The translations under genes and the position numbers were made by a program. A stretch of 64,000 nt of DNA, taken from NCBI GenBank assembly GCA_027018875.1, contig JALUYA010000009.1, forward strand, positions 1-64,000, written 5' to 3'. Of this stretch, positions 19,677 through 30,343 are shown piece after piece (the first letter of the stretch is position 1; every line of letters starts with the position of its first letter). This DNA comes from Gammaproteobacteria bacterium. Its GTDB lineage: Bacteria; Pseudomonadota; Gammaproteobacteria; JAKDMP01. The notes beneath the pieces are model-generated. The model saw only the letters and a list, made by a program, of their open reading frames with translations. It was not told the origin of the DNA and ran no database searches.

Positions 19677-21062
19677 CTATGATACCGATCTCATCGCCGC
19701 ATCTTCCCGAGGTCCGCGGGAATACCATGCATACCGGGTAAACAACAATAAACCGGCCACCGTAAGCCCGGCAATCAAACCGATCCACACCCCCACCGGA
19801 CCAGTCTTCAGATCTACCCCAAGCCACCAGGCCAGGGTAAGGCCCACCCCCCAATAGGCAATCAGCGTGATCCACATCGGCACCCGGGTATCCTTGAATC
19901 CCCGCAGCGCCCCCGCGCTCGCCACCTGGAGCCCGTCCGACAATTGGAAAGCGGCCGCCAGCACAAGCAGCCGGGAAGCCAGCGCAACGACCGCCGCATC
20001 CCCGGTGAACAGGGCTGCAATGGAGTGACGCAGCCCCAGCATCAACATCGCGGCCAGTAATTCGAAGGCCAGTGCCAGGCCAATCCCGACAAATCCACTT
20101 CGCCGCGCCCGGGCTTGATCCCCGGCGCCGAGCGCCTGCCCGACTACCACCGAGATGGCCGTACTCAACCCCATCGGCACCATGAATGAAAAGGAAGCCA
20201 CGGCAAGCGCAACCTGGTGCGCCGCCACCGCCACCGTCCCCAAGGTTGCCATGAGTAACGCCACCGCACCAAACAGGCTGACCTCGGCAAACAGCATCAC
20301 GCCCATGGGTACCCCCAGGTGCAGCAACTTTACAATCGGGTCGAAACGCGGAAGATCGAAGGAAGTAAACAGCCGCAGCGGGCCATATCGTCGCCGCGCA
20401 GAAAAAATATACGCCAGCATCACGGCCAGATCCACCCACATAACCACGGCAGTGGCATATCCGCACCCGATCGCCCCCATCGCCGGCACGCCGAAACCCC
20501 CGAACATAAACAGGTAATCCAGCGGGATATTGAGCAGGAATCCCGCCAGCGCGACATAAAACATCGGTCGGGTGTGGCCGATCCCCTCGCTCGCAAACCG
20601 TAACACCAGGTAAGCCAGCATGGCTGGCAACCCCCAGGCCACAGCGATCACGTAACTCGACGATTCGCCGATCAACGCCGGCTGCACTCCAACCGCGTGA
20701 AACAAAGGGGCAAGAAAGCGGAAACCGAACATCAGCAGTGCCGCCAATGCCAGCGCCAGCCATAATCCCTGGCGCACCACCGCCCCGATCTGTCCCCGGT
20801 TCCCCGCTCCATGCAGATGCGCCGCGCTCGGGTTGATCGCCACCAACACTCCCAGGGCGAGCAGAAAAAAGGGCATGTAGATACTGCCGCCAACGGCAAT
20901 GGCAGCCAAGTCATGGGCCGAAATCCGCCCCGCCATAATCGCGTCTGTCATACTCATCCCGGCGGTCAGTAGATTGTTCGCCATCACCGGAAGCGCAAGC
21001 GCCAGGAGGCGCAAAATCAACCTCCGCGGTATGTTCGCCGTCGAATCCATCCTGGCATTCAT
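19677..21062 (-). CDS. MATE family efflux transporter
   Basis: 461 aa, 12-TM-like pattern; LALPVMANNLLTAGMSMTDAIMAGRISAHDLAAIAVG typical of the family. Confidence 0.93.
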   Translation of the reverse strand: MNARMDSTANIPRRLILRLLALALPVMANNLLTAGMSMTDAIMAGRISAHDLAAIAVGGSIYMPFFLLALGVLVAINPSAAHLHGAGNRGQIGAVVRQGLWLALALAALLMFGFRFLAPLFHAVGVQPALIGESSSYVIAVAWGLPAMLAYLVLRFASEGIGHTRPMFYVALAGFLLNIPLDYLFMFGGFGVPAMGAIGCGYATAVVMWVDLAVMLAYIFSARRRYGPLRLFTSFDLPRFDPIVKLLHLGVPMGVMLFAEVSLFGAVALLMATLGTVAVAAHQVALAVASFSFMVPMGLSTAISVVVGQALGAGDQARARRSGFVGIGLALAFELLAAMLMLGLRHSIAALFTGDAAVVALASRLLVLAAAFQLSDGLQVASAGALRGFKDTRVPMWITLIAYWGVGLTLAWWLGVDLKTGPVGVWIGLIAGLTVAGLLLFTRYAWYSRGPREDAAMRSVS

Positions 21063-21136
21063 TGGGGCCAGGTAGCCCTATCGTCTTTTATCATCTCATT
21101 CACAGGGGGTTCAATAAAATTGATTTTTAATCTATA

Positions 21137-21589
21137 ATGAATCTAATATGCGATAAGTGTGTTTTCATGCCTGAGATAAACCTCGGATCCCATTTACGAG
21201 CCCTAGGCATAGGCCCGACCCGCCAGCGCCTGCGTATCGCCGAGATTATGCTCCGCACGGAACGCCACTTCTCGGCCGAACAGCTTATGCGGGAAGTCAA
21301 TTCGACCAAGCCTCCTATCTCCAAGGCGACTATTTACAATACCCTTCGGCTGTTCACCGACAAAGGATTATTACGCGAGGTGATCATCGATCCGCAACGC
21401 GTGTACTACGACTCACGGGTAGAGCCGCATCATCACTTCTATAACCCGGGAAGCGGCGAAATCACCGACATCCCGGCGGAACAGATCCAAGTCAGCGGGC
21501 TGCCAGTCCCTCCGGCGGATACCGATGCCGACGGAGTAGAGATTATTGTACGACTGCGCGAATCCCGCCCGGCCAAGCCGCGTTCCTGA
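21137..21589 (+). CDS. Fur-family regulator, Irr-like
   Basis: GPTRQRLRIAEIML...SKATIYNTLRLFTDKGLLREV...HHHFYNPGSGEITDIP; divergent from the MATE gene. Confidence 0.9.
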   Translation: MNLICDKCVFMPEINLGSHLRALGIGPTRQRLRIAEIMLRTERHFSAEQLMREVNSTKPPISKATIYNTLRLFTDKGLLREVIIDPQRVYYDSRVEPHHHFYNPGSGEITDIPAEQIQVSGLPVPPADTDADGVEIIVRLRESRPAKPRS

Positions 21590-21733
21590 CGCCGCGATAA
21601 TCCTTTCCACCGGTAATATGGATTCCTCCGGGCCGCGCCCGAAAATCCGCGCCGGAGCAGATGAGCGAGATCATCCAGATACCCCGGAATCAGGGCAAGT
21701 CCCGCCTGGATTAGGTTACAATTTCCCGCAAGC

Positions 21734-21806
21734 GCCGGAATAGCTCAGTCGGTAGAGCAGGGCATTCGTAATGCCAAGGTCGGGGGTTCGACTCCCTCTT
21801 CCGGCA
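21734..21806 (+). tRNA. tRNA-Thr (anticodon CGT)
   Basis: GCCGGAA acceptor arm paired with TTCCGGC, D-loop AGTCGGTAGA, anticodon loop TTCGTAA, T-loop GTTCGACTC. Confidence 0.95.
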
Positions 21807-21933
21807 TCATGAAAATCAAGCATGACAAAATTAAAGAAAGCGGCAGCGTACTTCGCGAAGGAACTGTCGTGAAGTACGCCTTTATACGCGAACAACGGGG
21901 TGCGCACCGGATCGGCTCGAACGCCGCTTCACG

Positions 21934-22198
21934 ATGGCGCGTCCGGACCGGGCCTGGGTGGGCGATGTCGCCTTCATCGCCACCCGCCAGGGTTGGTTAT
22001 ATTCGGCGGAACTGCTCGAGCTGTCCTCCCGGCGCGTGGTGGATTGGTCGAACTGATCGAGCAGCGCGTGTTCGCGACCCACGATCAGGCTCGTCCGGCT
22101 ATCCTCGAGTTCATCGAAGTGTTCTATGCTCGTCAGCGGGCATACCAACACTCGATTACGGGACACCTGTGCAGGTTGAAAAGCAATACCGTTTAGCG
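21934..22198 (+). pseudogene. IS3-family OrfB (integrase core) relic, frameshifted and internally deleted
   Basis: MARPDRAWVGDVAFIATRQGWLYSAELLELSSRRVVDW in one frame, then RVFATHDQARPAILEFIEVFYARQRAYQHSITGHL in another; both are recognisable parts of IS3 OrfB. Confidence 0.8.
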
Positions 22199-22731
22199 GC
22201 TTGTCCGGAAAATGCGGGATAGATCGGCCGGGCGCTACGCGGAGAGAAACCCCGTGCAGGCGAAGAGTGTGTGCGTCGGGCGGGAAATTACCGCTGCTCC
22301 AGTGCCAAGGGGCATTGTGACCTGCACACTGATCCGGTGTCAGCCGAGAAATGGTGGTGACGACGGCGATTTGCCGGCATCGGCGACTGGTCGGGCCGGC
22401 TAAGGCAAGGCGATGCTCCGCAAGCCCCGGAGCTGTTGCGACGCAATGTCGAGAGAGGGGCCTTGCGGTTCGGAGGGGTTTGCTCGCAAGCTGGGAAAGG
22501 CAGCGGGACAGACCAAAGATCAATGATACTGAATAAGGATAGCGCTCTCCTTTTTAAGGAAACAAACCAACTTGCCATCGCCACCGATGGATTATGCCTG
22601 ATCCGCCGGGCTGCTTATGGTGCCGAGGGCCGGGTTAACCCGCGGGAACAGGAAAGCAACCCCAACACCCTGTTATCTAATCCACTTAAGCGGATACACT
22701 AAATCGTATCAACCATCCGGAAAAGACACTG

Positions 22732-23613
22732 ATGAAAACCCGCCGAGTTATCATCGCCTGGGTTGTGGTCACATTTCTCGCCGCCGTGTTGGGAGCCTTG
22801 TTTGCGGGGTTGGCCGGCCTGTTATACAGCAAGGGCGAGCTAACCCTGAGCGCCGCCGGCGACCTGATCCACTACGGCGCCCGGATAGGTCTCGGCGCCG
22901 CGATCGCCGCCGCGATCGTCCCGGCCGCGGCTCTGCTCTGGCATCGGCGCGCCACCATAATCCTTCCCGCCCTGCTGGCTCTCGCTATCGGCGGGGCAGC
23001 CTTCGGTTGGCCCTATGCAATCCACCTTCACGCCCAGAGCGTACCCCCGATCCACGATATCAGCACCGACACGGCGCACCCGCCGCAGTTCGTGGTCCTG
23101 GCGCCGATACGCCGTGCCGCGCCCAATGGGCTCGAGTACGGCGGCGGAGGTCCCGCCATGGCTCGGGCGGAAGAGCAGGGATTGGCACGATTTTTCTCCT
23201 CACCGCCCGGACGTGCCTACCCACGATATACCCGCGTCGCGGCAATCTGCAAACGCTGGGGGCCGACCTGCCTGGCCGCGGTTCAACGGGCCTATTATCC
23301 CTCGATACGGCCGTTGATCGCCCCGGGGGTTGCGCCTGCCCGCGCTTTTTCCGCGGCGCTCGCCAGCGCCCGTTCCATGGGCTGGACGGTTCTCGCCGGT
23401 AACCAAAAAACCGGGCACATCGAGGCCACTGCAACAACGACCTGGTTCCACTTCAAGGATGATATCGCCATCGAGGTAAGCCCCGCCAAGGATGGCAGCA
23501 TCATCAATATCCGTTCCGAATCACGGCTCGGCCTGTCCGACCTCGGCAGGAATGCCGCCCACGTCAGGAGCTACCTCAAACGCCTGGCCCACAAACTGCT
23601 GCAAGAGAGTTGA
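22732..23613 (+). CDS. Membrane protein with C-terminal DUF1499-like domain
   Basis: N-terminal TM helices; C-terminal region ALASARSMGWTVLAGNQKTGHIEATATTTWFHFKDDIAIEVSPAKDGSIINIRSESRLGLSDLGRNAAHVRSYL. Confidence 0.75.
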   Translation: MKTRRVIIAWVVVTFLAAVLGALFAGLAGLLYSKGELTLSAAGDLIHYGARIGLGAAIAAAIVPAAALLWHRRATIILPALLALAIGGAAFGWPYAIHLHAQSVPPIHDISTDTAHPPQFVVLAPIRRAAPNGLEYGGGGPAMARAEEQGLARFFSSPPGRAYPRYTRVAAICKRWGPTCLAAVQRAYYPSIRPLIAPGVAPARAFSAALASARSMGWTVLAGNQKTGHIEATATTTWFHFKDDIAIEVSPAKDGSIINIRSESRLGLSDLGRNAAHVRSYLKRLAHKLLQES

Positions 23614-23616
23614 TCC

Positions 23617-24507
23617 ATGATCAAACCACTTTACCGTACCGAACTCAAAAGCCTATCCCGGATTCACGGCGGGAAGGTCCGGGATATCTTTCAGATTGAC
23701 GCGGATCATTGGCTCATCGTCGCCAGCGATCGACTTTCGGCCTTCGACGTGATCCTGCCGGATCCCATTCCCGGAAAAGGCGAGGTGCTTACCGCCGTAT
23801 CCGGTTACTGGTTCCAGCAAACGCGCGGGATCGTCCCCAATCATCTCGCTGCGATCCCCCTGGAGCAGGCCATACCCGATCCCACGGATCGCGCCCGAAT
23901 CAGGGGCCGATCCATGGTGGTGCGCCGGCTCGAGGCATTGCCGCTCGAAGCCGTGGTGCGCGGGTATCTCGCCGGGTCCGGCTGGAAAGACTACCAGGAG
24001 ACGGGAGCGATCTGCGGCATCACTTTATCCCCGGGGCTGCGCCTGGCCGAGCGCCTGCCCGAACCCATCTTCACCCCGGCAACCAAGGCCGAGGCCGGCG
24101 AGCACGACGAGAACATCACTTTTGAGGACTGCGCCCGGAAAATCGGCCATAAACTTGCCGGACAAGTTCGCGATACGGCAATTTCCCTGTACCGTTTCGC
24201 CGCCGAGAAGGCCCACAAACGCGGTATTCTTATCGCCGATACCAAGTTCGAATTCGGGCTGGATTCCGCCGGCACTTTAACCCTGATCGACGAGGTGTTG
24301 ACCCCGGACTCATCGCGCCTGTGGCCCGCCGATACCTGGCGTCCGGGCGCCAGTCCACCCTCCTTCGATAAGCAGTATGTGCGTGATTGGCTGGAGGAAA
24401 GCGGTTGGAACAAGCGCCCTCCGGCACCCCATCTGCCCGCGGAAGTTATCCGCCAGACCGCCGCGCGCTACCAAGAGGCCCGGCAGCGGCTTACCGGTTC
24501 CCCTTAA
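23617..24507 (+). CDS. purC: Phosphoribosylaminoimidazole-succinocarboxamide synthase
   Basis: HGGKVRDIFQID...ASDRLSAFDVILPDPIPGKG...LIDEVLTPDSSRLWP. Confidence 0.97.
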   Translation: MIKPLYRTELKSLSRIHGGKVRDIFQIDADHWLIVASDRLSAFDVILPDPIPGKGEVLTAVSGYWFQQTRGIVPNHLAAIPLEQAIPDPTDRARIRGRSMVVRRLEALPLEAVVRGYLAGSGWKDYQETGAICGITLSPGLRLAERLPEPIFTPATKAEAGEHDENITFEDCARKIGHKLAGQVRDTAISLYRFAAEKAHKRGILIADTKFEFGLDSAGTLTLIDEVLTPDSSRLWPADTWRPGASPPSFDKQYVRDWLEESGWNKRPPAPHLPAEVIRQTAARYQEARQRLTGSP

Positions 24508-24622
24508 ACAGATGCCGCGCCCGGGATGGCGAACCATGGCATGGAATCCCGCTCCCCGACACGGCCGCGCCACGCGGCGGTTAAAGTAGCACCCGAGTAC
24601 GGAAGCTTCCGGTAAGTCGCCC

Positions 24623-25903
24623 ATGTTCGGCCACCGCATCGAACAACGCCTGTTCGGCCCGCCTCCAGGGCGGGCGCAGCCTGCCCTGCGCACGGCGGCC
24701 CAGCTCGCCTGGCTCATGGCGCGCGATCTATACGAAGGGCGGCTCAATCTACAGGCGGCGAGCCTGGTTTATTCCACCATTGTCGCCATCGTGCCGTTTC
24801 TTGCCTTTGGGGTCGCCGCCCTGAAGGGGCTGGGGGTTTCGGGAGTACTGCAGCCGGCCCTGCTCCAACTGCTCGAACCACTCGGGCCCGCCGGCGCCGA
24901 ATTCGCCGGCCGGACGGTGGCTTTCGTCAACCATGTCAAGGTCGGGGTGCTCGGGACCCTGGGAGTACTCCTGCTCGTGCTCACCGCCTTATCGCTGTTG
25001 CGCAAGATCGAAATCGGGCTGAACGAAGCCTGGCAGGTAACCGACTCCCGGCCCTTGATCGGGCGCAGCCTCGAGTATCTCGGACTGCTCGTCGTCGGCC
25101 CCGTATTCCTTCTGGCAGCCTTCGGCCTGACCACGAGCCTGGTCAATCGCGACCTGGCCCATGCCCTCGGCCCGTTGGCAACGGTACTGGGTCGAGTAGT
25201 CCCATTTTTGATTACCATTATTGCCTTTACCTCCATCAACCTCATTACGCCCAACACCCGGGTACGCCTGCGCCCCGCGCTGGCGGCCGGTATCGCCGGA
25301 GGCATCGTCTGGCAGAGTGCCGGGCTCGCCTTCGCACTGCTGGCTGCAAGCTCCACCCGCCTCTCGGCCATCTATTCCAGCTTCGCCATCCTGATCCTGT
25401 TTCTGGTCTGGATTTACCTCAGCTGGCTGATTTTGCTGCTCGGCGCCCGGCTGGGGTTCTACCTGCAATACCCGGCCTGGCGGAACCCACGGAGCCGACT
25501 CTCCCCCCTGCAACCGGCACGGGCCGAAAGAACCGCCATCGATATCATGCGTCTTGCCGCGAGGCGATTTACCGGCAGTGGACGGCCACTCACCCTGAGC
25601 CACGTGGCGGGGCGGTTGGGCCTCGCCTCGCCGTGCCTGAAACCGGTGATCACTCCACTCGTAAACGCAGGCCTGCTGCATTTCATCCCCTCCCGTGGCT
25701 ATGTGCTTGCCCGCGCCCCCGAAGCCATCACCCTGGCCGAAATTCTCGATGCCGCCCGCGGGAGGGCACAGGAAGAGCCGTCCACCGATCCTCTTTCCGT
25801 AACGCTGGCACAAACCGACGCCGGGCGCCGTAAGCACCTCGGCGTAATCCGCCTTTCCGACCTGCCGGATCTACGCTCATCCGGGCAAACGGGAACATCG
25901 TAA
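24623..25903 (+). CDS. YihY/BrkB family inner membrane protein
   Basis: 426 aa; LNLQAASLVYSTIVAIVPFLAFG... and SSTRLSAIYSSFAILILFLVWIYLSWLILLLGARL. Confidence 0.9.
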   Translation: MFGHRIEQRLFGPPPGRAQPALRTAAQLAWLMARDLYEGRLNLQAASLVYSTIVAIVPFLAFGVAALKGLGVSGVLQPALLQLLEPLGPAGAEFAGRTVAFVNHVKVGVLGTLGVLLLVLTALSLLRKIEIGLNEAWQVTDSRPLIGRSLEYLGLLVVGPVFLLAAFGLTTSLVNRDLAHALGPLATVLGRVVPFLITIIAFTSINLITPNTRVRLRPALAAGIAGGIVWQSAGLAFALLAASSTRLSAIYSSFAILILFLVWIYLSWLILLLGARLGFYLQYPAWRNPRSRLSPLQPARAERTAIDIMRLAARRFTGSGRPLTLSHVAGRLGLASPCLKPVITPLVNAGLLHFIPSRGYVLARAPEAITLAEILDAARGRAQEEPSTDPLSVTLAQTDAGRRKHLGVIRLSDLPDLRSSGQTGTS

Positions 25904-25998
25904 ACCGGAGCGGTTACCCGGCCACGACCCGAATTCGGGGGCTTGATCGGATGTTTCCGCCCTACCGATCCACCGAGGTAAAAGTTATCCTGGTAGCC

Positions 25999-27084
25999 AT
26001 GCCGCCGATGAAAGACTCCCCGCGCAAGATCATCCATATCGACATGGACGCCTTTTATGCGGCGGTAGAACAGCTCGACCGTCCCGAACTCCGTAACCGC
26101 CCCGTCATCGTCGGCGGCGACCCCGCAAGCCGGGGTGTGGTGGCCACCGCTTCCTACGCCGCCCGTGCCTACGGAATTCATTCGGCCATGCCGGCCTCCC
26201 GGGCCCGGCGCCTTTGCCCCGAGGCGATCTTTCTGCCGCCGCGTTTTGATCGCTACCGTGAAATTTCGGCGGCGATTCATGCCATATTTCGTAATTACAG
26301 CGGCCTGATCGAGCCTCTTTCCCTGGATGAAGCCTACCTGGATGTGACCGGGTCCCGTTCGGCAACGCGCCTGGCCCGGGCGATCCGCGAGGAGATTCGC
26401 GCCAAAACCGGCCTTGTCGCCTCGGCAGGCGTTTCCTATAACAAATGCCTGGCTAAACTGGCCTCGGATCTGGATAAACCCGATGGGCTCAGCGTCATTC
26501 CCCCCGCTGCAGGCCCAGACTTTATCGCCACCCTCGCGATCGAGCGTCTGCCCGGGATCGGCCCGGCCACCCGGCGCCACCTGTACAGGCTGGGCATCAA
26601 GACCGGGGCCGATTTGCGTCGCCGTTCACTGGAAGAGCTGGTGGAGCACTTCGGGAAGGTCGGCGCCTGGTATTACCGGATTGCCCGCGGCATCGACGAT
26701 CGCCCCGTTACCCCGCATCGGGAACGCAAGTCGCTGGGTTGCGAACGGACATTCCCCGTGGATCTGTGCCGCCGCGAGGAGCTGCTGGAGGCACTGAACA
26801 CGCTCGCCGCTCGGCTCGTCGCCGCTCTCGCCGATCACGCTCTCGCCGCGCGCACGCTCACACTCAAGCTCAAATATAGTGACTTTCGACTGCTCACGCG
26901 CAGTCTCAGTACGCCCCTGCCCTTTCACACCCTGGGCGAAATCAGTGCCCGGTTACCGACTCTGCTCGAACGCAGCGGGATCGAGCCGCACGCCCCGGTG
27001 CGGCTGCTGGGGCTGAGCGCGTCGAAGTTTACCCCGCTGCGCTCGATCATCGCACTCCAGGCTTCCTTACCGCTGGTTCCTTGA
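25999..27084 (+). CDS. dinB: DNA polymerase IV
   Basis: KIIHIDMDAFYAAVEQLDRPELRNRPVIVGG...SLDEAYLDVTGS...YNKCLAKLASDLDKPDG. Confidence 0.97.
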   Translation: MPPMKDSPRKIIHIDMDAFYAAVEQLDRPELRNRPVIVGGDPASRGVVATASYAARAYGIHSAMPASRARRLCPEAIFLPPRFDRYREISAAIHAIFRNYSGLIEPLSLDEAYLDVTGSRSATRLARAIREEIRAKTGLVASAGVSYNKCLAKLASDLDKPDGLSVIPPAAGPDFIATLAIERLPGIGPATRRHLYRLGIKTGADLRRRSLEELVEHFGKVGAWYYRIARGIDDRPVTPHRERKSLGCERTFPVDLCRREELLEALNTLAARLVAALADHALAARTLTLKLKYSDFRLLTRSLSTPLPFHTLGEISARLPTLLERSGIEPHAPVRLLGLSASKFTPLRSIIALQASLPLVP

Positions 27085-27186
27085 GCTACGGCACCGGGCG
27101 AGCCGAAACATCGAGTACGCTTACATCTCCCCCCTTGAGCGTTCCGATCGTTTATCCTGGATCACTTCCGGTTGAACCTTCCGTCC

Positions 27187-28224
27187 ATGTCCCCAACCGA
27201 GCTTGACCTTCACCGCCTCGCCGCTTACCTGGCCGCGGTAATCCCCGGCTTCAGCGGGCCACTTGCAGCCACGAAGTTTTCCGGGGGCCAGTCCAACCCG
27301 ACCTATCTGCTCGAAACCCCGGGGGCACGTTACGTCCTGCGGCGCAAGCCGGCCGGGCGCCTGTTGCCCTCGGCCCACGCGATCGAACGCGAATACCGGG
27401 TAATGCGGGCCTTGGCCCCAAGCGCCGTTCCGGTTCCGGCCATGCGCCACCTGTGTACAGATCCCGCCATCATCGGCTCCCCTTTTTTTATCATGAGCTA
27501 CATTGCGGGGCGGATTTTCTGGGATCCCATCCTACCCGGGCTTTCACGACAAGAGGTCAGTGCGGCCTACGATGCCATGAACCGGGTACTCGCCGATCTT
27601 CACGCGGTGGATTACGCCGGGCTGGGCCTGGCCGACTACGGCCGCCCGGGCAACTACTACGCACGCCAGTTTAGCCGCTGGTGCACGCAATACGAGGCCT
27701 CTTGCACCGAACCGATCCCTGCGATGGATGCGTTGATGGCCTGGCTGGAAACGCATCTGCCCGCCACCGCAGACCAAACGAGCCTGGTTCACGGTGACTA
27801 CCGGCTTGATAACCTGATCTTCCATCCCCGGGAACCCCGCATACTGGCCGTCATCGACTGGGAATTATCCACTCTGGGCCATCCCTTCGCCGATCTGGCC
27901 TACCAGTGCATGCAGTGGCGCATGCCGGTTGGGAACCGGCTGCAGGGACTCAAAGGCATCGACCGCGCCAAGCACGGCATTCCCACCGAAGCCGAATATA
28001 TCAGGCGGTACTGCGAATACCGGGGTATCGAGCCACCCGATCACTGGGATTTTTATCTCGCCTTCAGTTTTTTTCGTCTCGCCGCCATTCTGCAGGGTGT
28101 ACTCAAGCGGGCCCGGGACGGCAACGCCTCGAGCGCGCAGGCACTTGAGCTCGGGCGCCTGGCGTACCCGCTCGCCGAGGCCGGCCTCGCAGTAGCCGAG
28201 GGCAAAGCGGAGAGGGCCACATGA
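27187..28224 (+). CDS. Phosphotransferase (APH/ACAD10-11-like) family protein
   Basis: FSGGQSNPTYLL...LRRKPAGRLLPSAHAIEREYRVM...LVHGDYRLDNLIFHPREPRILAVIDWELSTLGHP. Confidence 0.9.
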   Translation: MSPTELDLHRLAAYLAAVIPGFSGPLAATKFSGGQSNPTYLLETPGARYVLRRKPAGRLLPSAHAIEREYRVMRALAPSAVPVPAMRHLCTDPAIIGSPFFIMSYIAGRIFWDPILPGLSRQEVSAAYDAMNRVLADLHAVDYAGLGLADYGRPGNYYARQFSRWCTQYEASCTEPIPAMDALMAWLETHLPATADQTSLVHGDYRLDNLIFHPREPRILAVIDWELSTLGHPFADLAYQCMQWRMPVGNRLQGLKGIDRAKHGIPTEAEYIRRYCEYRGIEPPDHWDFYLAFSFFRLAAILQGVLKRARDGNASSAQALELGRLAYPLAEAGLAVAEGKAERAT

Positions 28225-28246
28225 TCTATCCGGATGCCAGGAGGAT

Positions 28247-29506
28247 TTGAGCATGGATTTCGCCTACAGCCCCAAGGTCGCAATGCTTCGGGAACGGCTC
28301 GAAGAGTTCATGAACCGCCTTATCGTGCCCCGGTTTGCCGAATGGCGGGATCGAGTCGCCGGAGGCGAATATCCGCCCGCATTTATCGAGGACCTCAAGG
28401 CTCAGGCGCGGGCGGCCGGCTTATGGAACCTGTTTCTTCCACCGCTTCGGCCCGACGAGCCTGGCACACGCCTGGATAATCTCGAATACGCGCCGCTGGC
28501 TGAAATTATGGGCCGGGTCGCCTGGGCCTCGGAGGTATTCAATTGCAGCGCGCCGGATACCGGTAACATGGAACTGTTGCACCGGTTTGGAACCGCGGCG
28601 CAACGCGAGCGTTGGCTAGTGCCGCTGCTCGAAGGACACATCCGTTCGGCCTTCGCCATGACCGAACCCGACGTGGCCTCCGCGGATGCGACTAACATTC
28701 AGACCACGATCCGACGTGAAGGCGGAGACTACGTTATCAATGGCCGCAAATGGTTCATCACCGGCGCGGCACATCCCCATTGTCGCCTGCTGATCGTGAT
28801 AGGCAAGACCGACCCCGAGGCCCCGAAGCACCGGCGCCAGAGCATGGTGCTGATACCGAGTGCCAATCCCGGGGTCGAAATTGTACGTAACCTTTCGATC
28901 ATGCACCAGTTCCACCCCGAGGGGCACTGCGAGATCGTCTTGCGCAATGTGCGGGTGCCGCAGGAAAATCTGCTCGGCGACGAAGGCGAGGGTTTTGCGA
29001 TGGCCCAAGCCCGGCTTGGCCCCGGGCGTATCCACCACTGCATGCGTTCGATTGGCCAGGCGGAACTGGCCCAGGCATTATTGCTCGATCGGGTGCGCGA
29101 ACGCCGCACCTTCGGCCGCTATCTGCACGAGCGTGGAGTTGTGCGCGAGTGGATCGCCCACAATCGCCTCGAAATCGACCAGGCCCGCTGGCTGGTGCTC
29201 GCCGCGGCCTGGCGCATCGACCGGGACGGTGTTCGCACGGCCCGCAAGGAGATCGCGATGATCAAGGCCGTGGTGCCGCGGATACTGACCCGGGTGGTCG
29301 ATCGCACCATGCAGGCCTTCGGGGCGATGGGAATCGGCCCGGACACGCCACTTCCGGAACTATGGGGCTGGGGCCGGGCGCTGCGCTTCGCCGACGGACC
29401 CGACGAGGTGCACCTGGATCAGGTCGCGCGGATCGAACTCGAATCCGCCCAGAGCCGGCGCGGCGAATCCGCGGCCTATCTCATCCCGCCCACCGCGCAG
29501 AACTAA
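28247..29506 (+). CDS. Acyl-CoA dehydrogenase family protein
   Basis: FAMTEPDVASADATNIQTTIRREGGDYVINGRKWFITGA; long-chain/ACAD11-like; adjacent to the phosphotransferase. Confidence 0.93.
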   Translation: MSMDFAYSPKVAMLRERLEEFMNRLIVPRFAEWRDRVAGGEYPPAFIEDLKAQARAAGLWNLFLPPLRPDEPGTRLDNLEYAPLAEIMGRVAWASEVFNCSAPDTGNMELLHRFGTAAQRERWLVPLLEGHIRSAFAMTEPDVASADATNIQTTIRREGGDYVINGRKWFITGAAHPHCRLLIVIGKTDPEAPKHRRQSMVLIPSANPGVEIVRNLSIMHQFHPEGHCEIVLRNVRVPQENLLGDEGEGFAMAQARLGPGRIHHCMRSIGQAELAQALLLDRVRERRTFGRYLHERGVVREWIAHNRLEIDQARWLVLAAAWRIDRDGVRTARKEIAMIKAVVPRILTRVVDRTMQAFGAMGIGPDTPLPELWGWGRALRFADGPDEVHLDQVARIELESAQSRRGESAAYLIPPTAQN

Positions 29507-29512
29507 GGTCAA

Positions 29513-30301
29513 ATGGAGCATGCCATGATTCCCAATCCCACAACCCTGTTTTCGCTCAGCGGCAAAACGGCCCTGGTAACCGGAGGAGGCGGCGGCCTCG
29601 GCCTCGTCTGTGCCCATACGCTTGCCGCCGCCGGCGCCCGGGTAGCCATCGCCGGGCGCGATATACACAAGCTCGAACGCGCCGCCGCCGAGCTGGTCGA
29701 GGCAAACGCCCAGGTTTTCTCCGCGTCCATGGATGTCACCGACCGCGTTGGCGTGGAGGCGGCCCTCGAGCGCATCGAGCACGAATTTGCTCCACTGGAC
29801 ATTCTCGTCAACAATGCCGGTATCGCCGCTCCCCGGCCGGTGCTGGAAATGAGCGAGCAGGAGTGGTCCGGGGTGATCGGGACCGACCTCACCGGCGTAT
29901 GGCGGGTCGCCCAGGTGGTGGCGCGGCGCATGGTGAAGCGCCGCGCCGGGGCCATCATCAACATGGCTTCCGTGCTAGGTCTGGCCGTGCAGCCCACCCA
30001 GGCCAACTACGCAAGCGCCAAGGCGGGGGTGATCCAGCTCACACGGGCGCTGGCCCGAGAACTGTGGCGCGAGGGTGTCCGCGTCAATGCTATTGCGCCG
30101 GGATACTTCCCGACCGACATGAATCGCGGGTTTCTCGAGAGCCCGCGGGGCAACGCCTATATTGCCCGGCTGTTTCCCGGACGGACCGGGCAACCCAAAG
30201 AACTGGCCGGGGCATTGCTGCTGCTTGCCAGCGATGCGGGAAGCTACATCACCGGCGTCACCTTGCCAGTGGACGGCGGTATTCTGCTCGCCGCACCTTA
30301 A
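29513..30301 (+). CDS. SDR family oxidoreductase
   Basis: ALVTGGGGGLGLV, NNAGIA, YASAKAG motifs. Confidence 0.93.
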   Translation: MEHAMIPNPTTLFSLSGKTALVTGGGGGLGLVCAHTLAAAGARVAIAGRDIHKLERAAAELVEANAQVFSASMDVTDRVGVEAALERIEHEFAPLDILVNNAGIAAPRPVLEMSEQEWSGVIGTDLTGVWRVAQVVARRMVKRRAGAIINMASVLGLAVQPTQANYASAKAGVIQLTRALARELWREGVRVNAIAPGYFPTDMNRGFLESPRGNAYIARLFPGRTGQPKELAGALLLLASDAGSYITGVTLPVDGGILLAAP

Positions 30302-30343
30302 CGGCAAAGCGCATAATCCCCCCGTTAGCCTGGAGCTTTTGCC

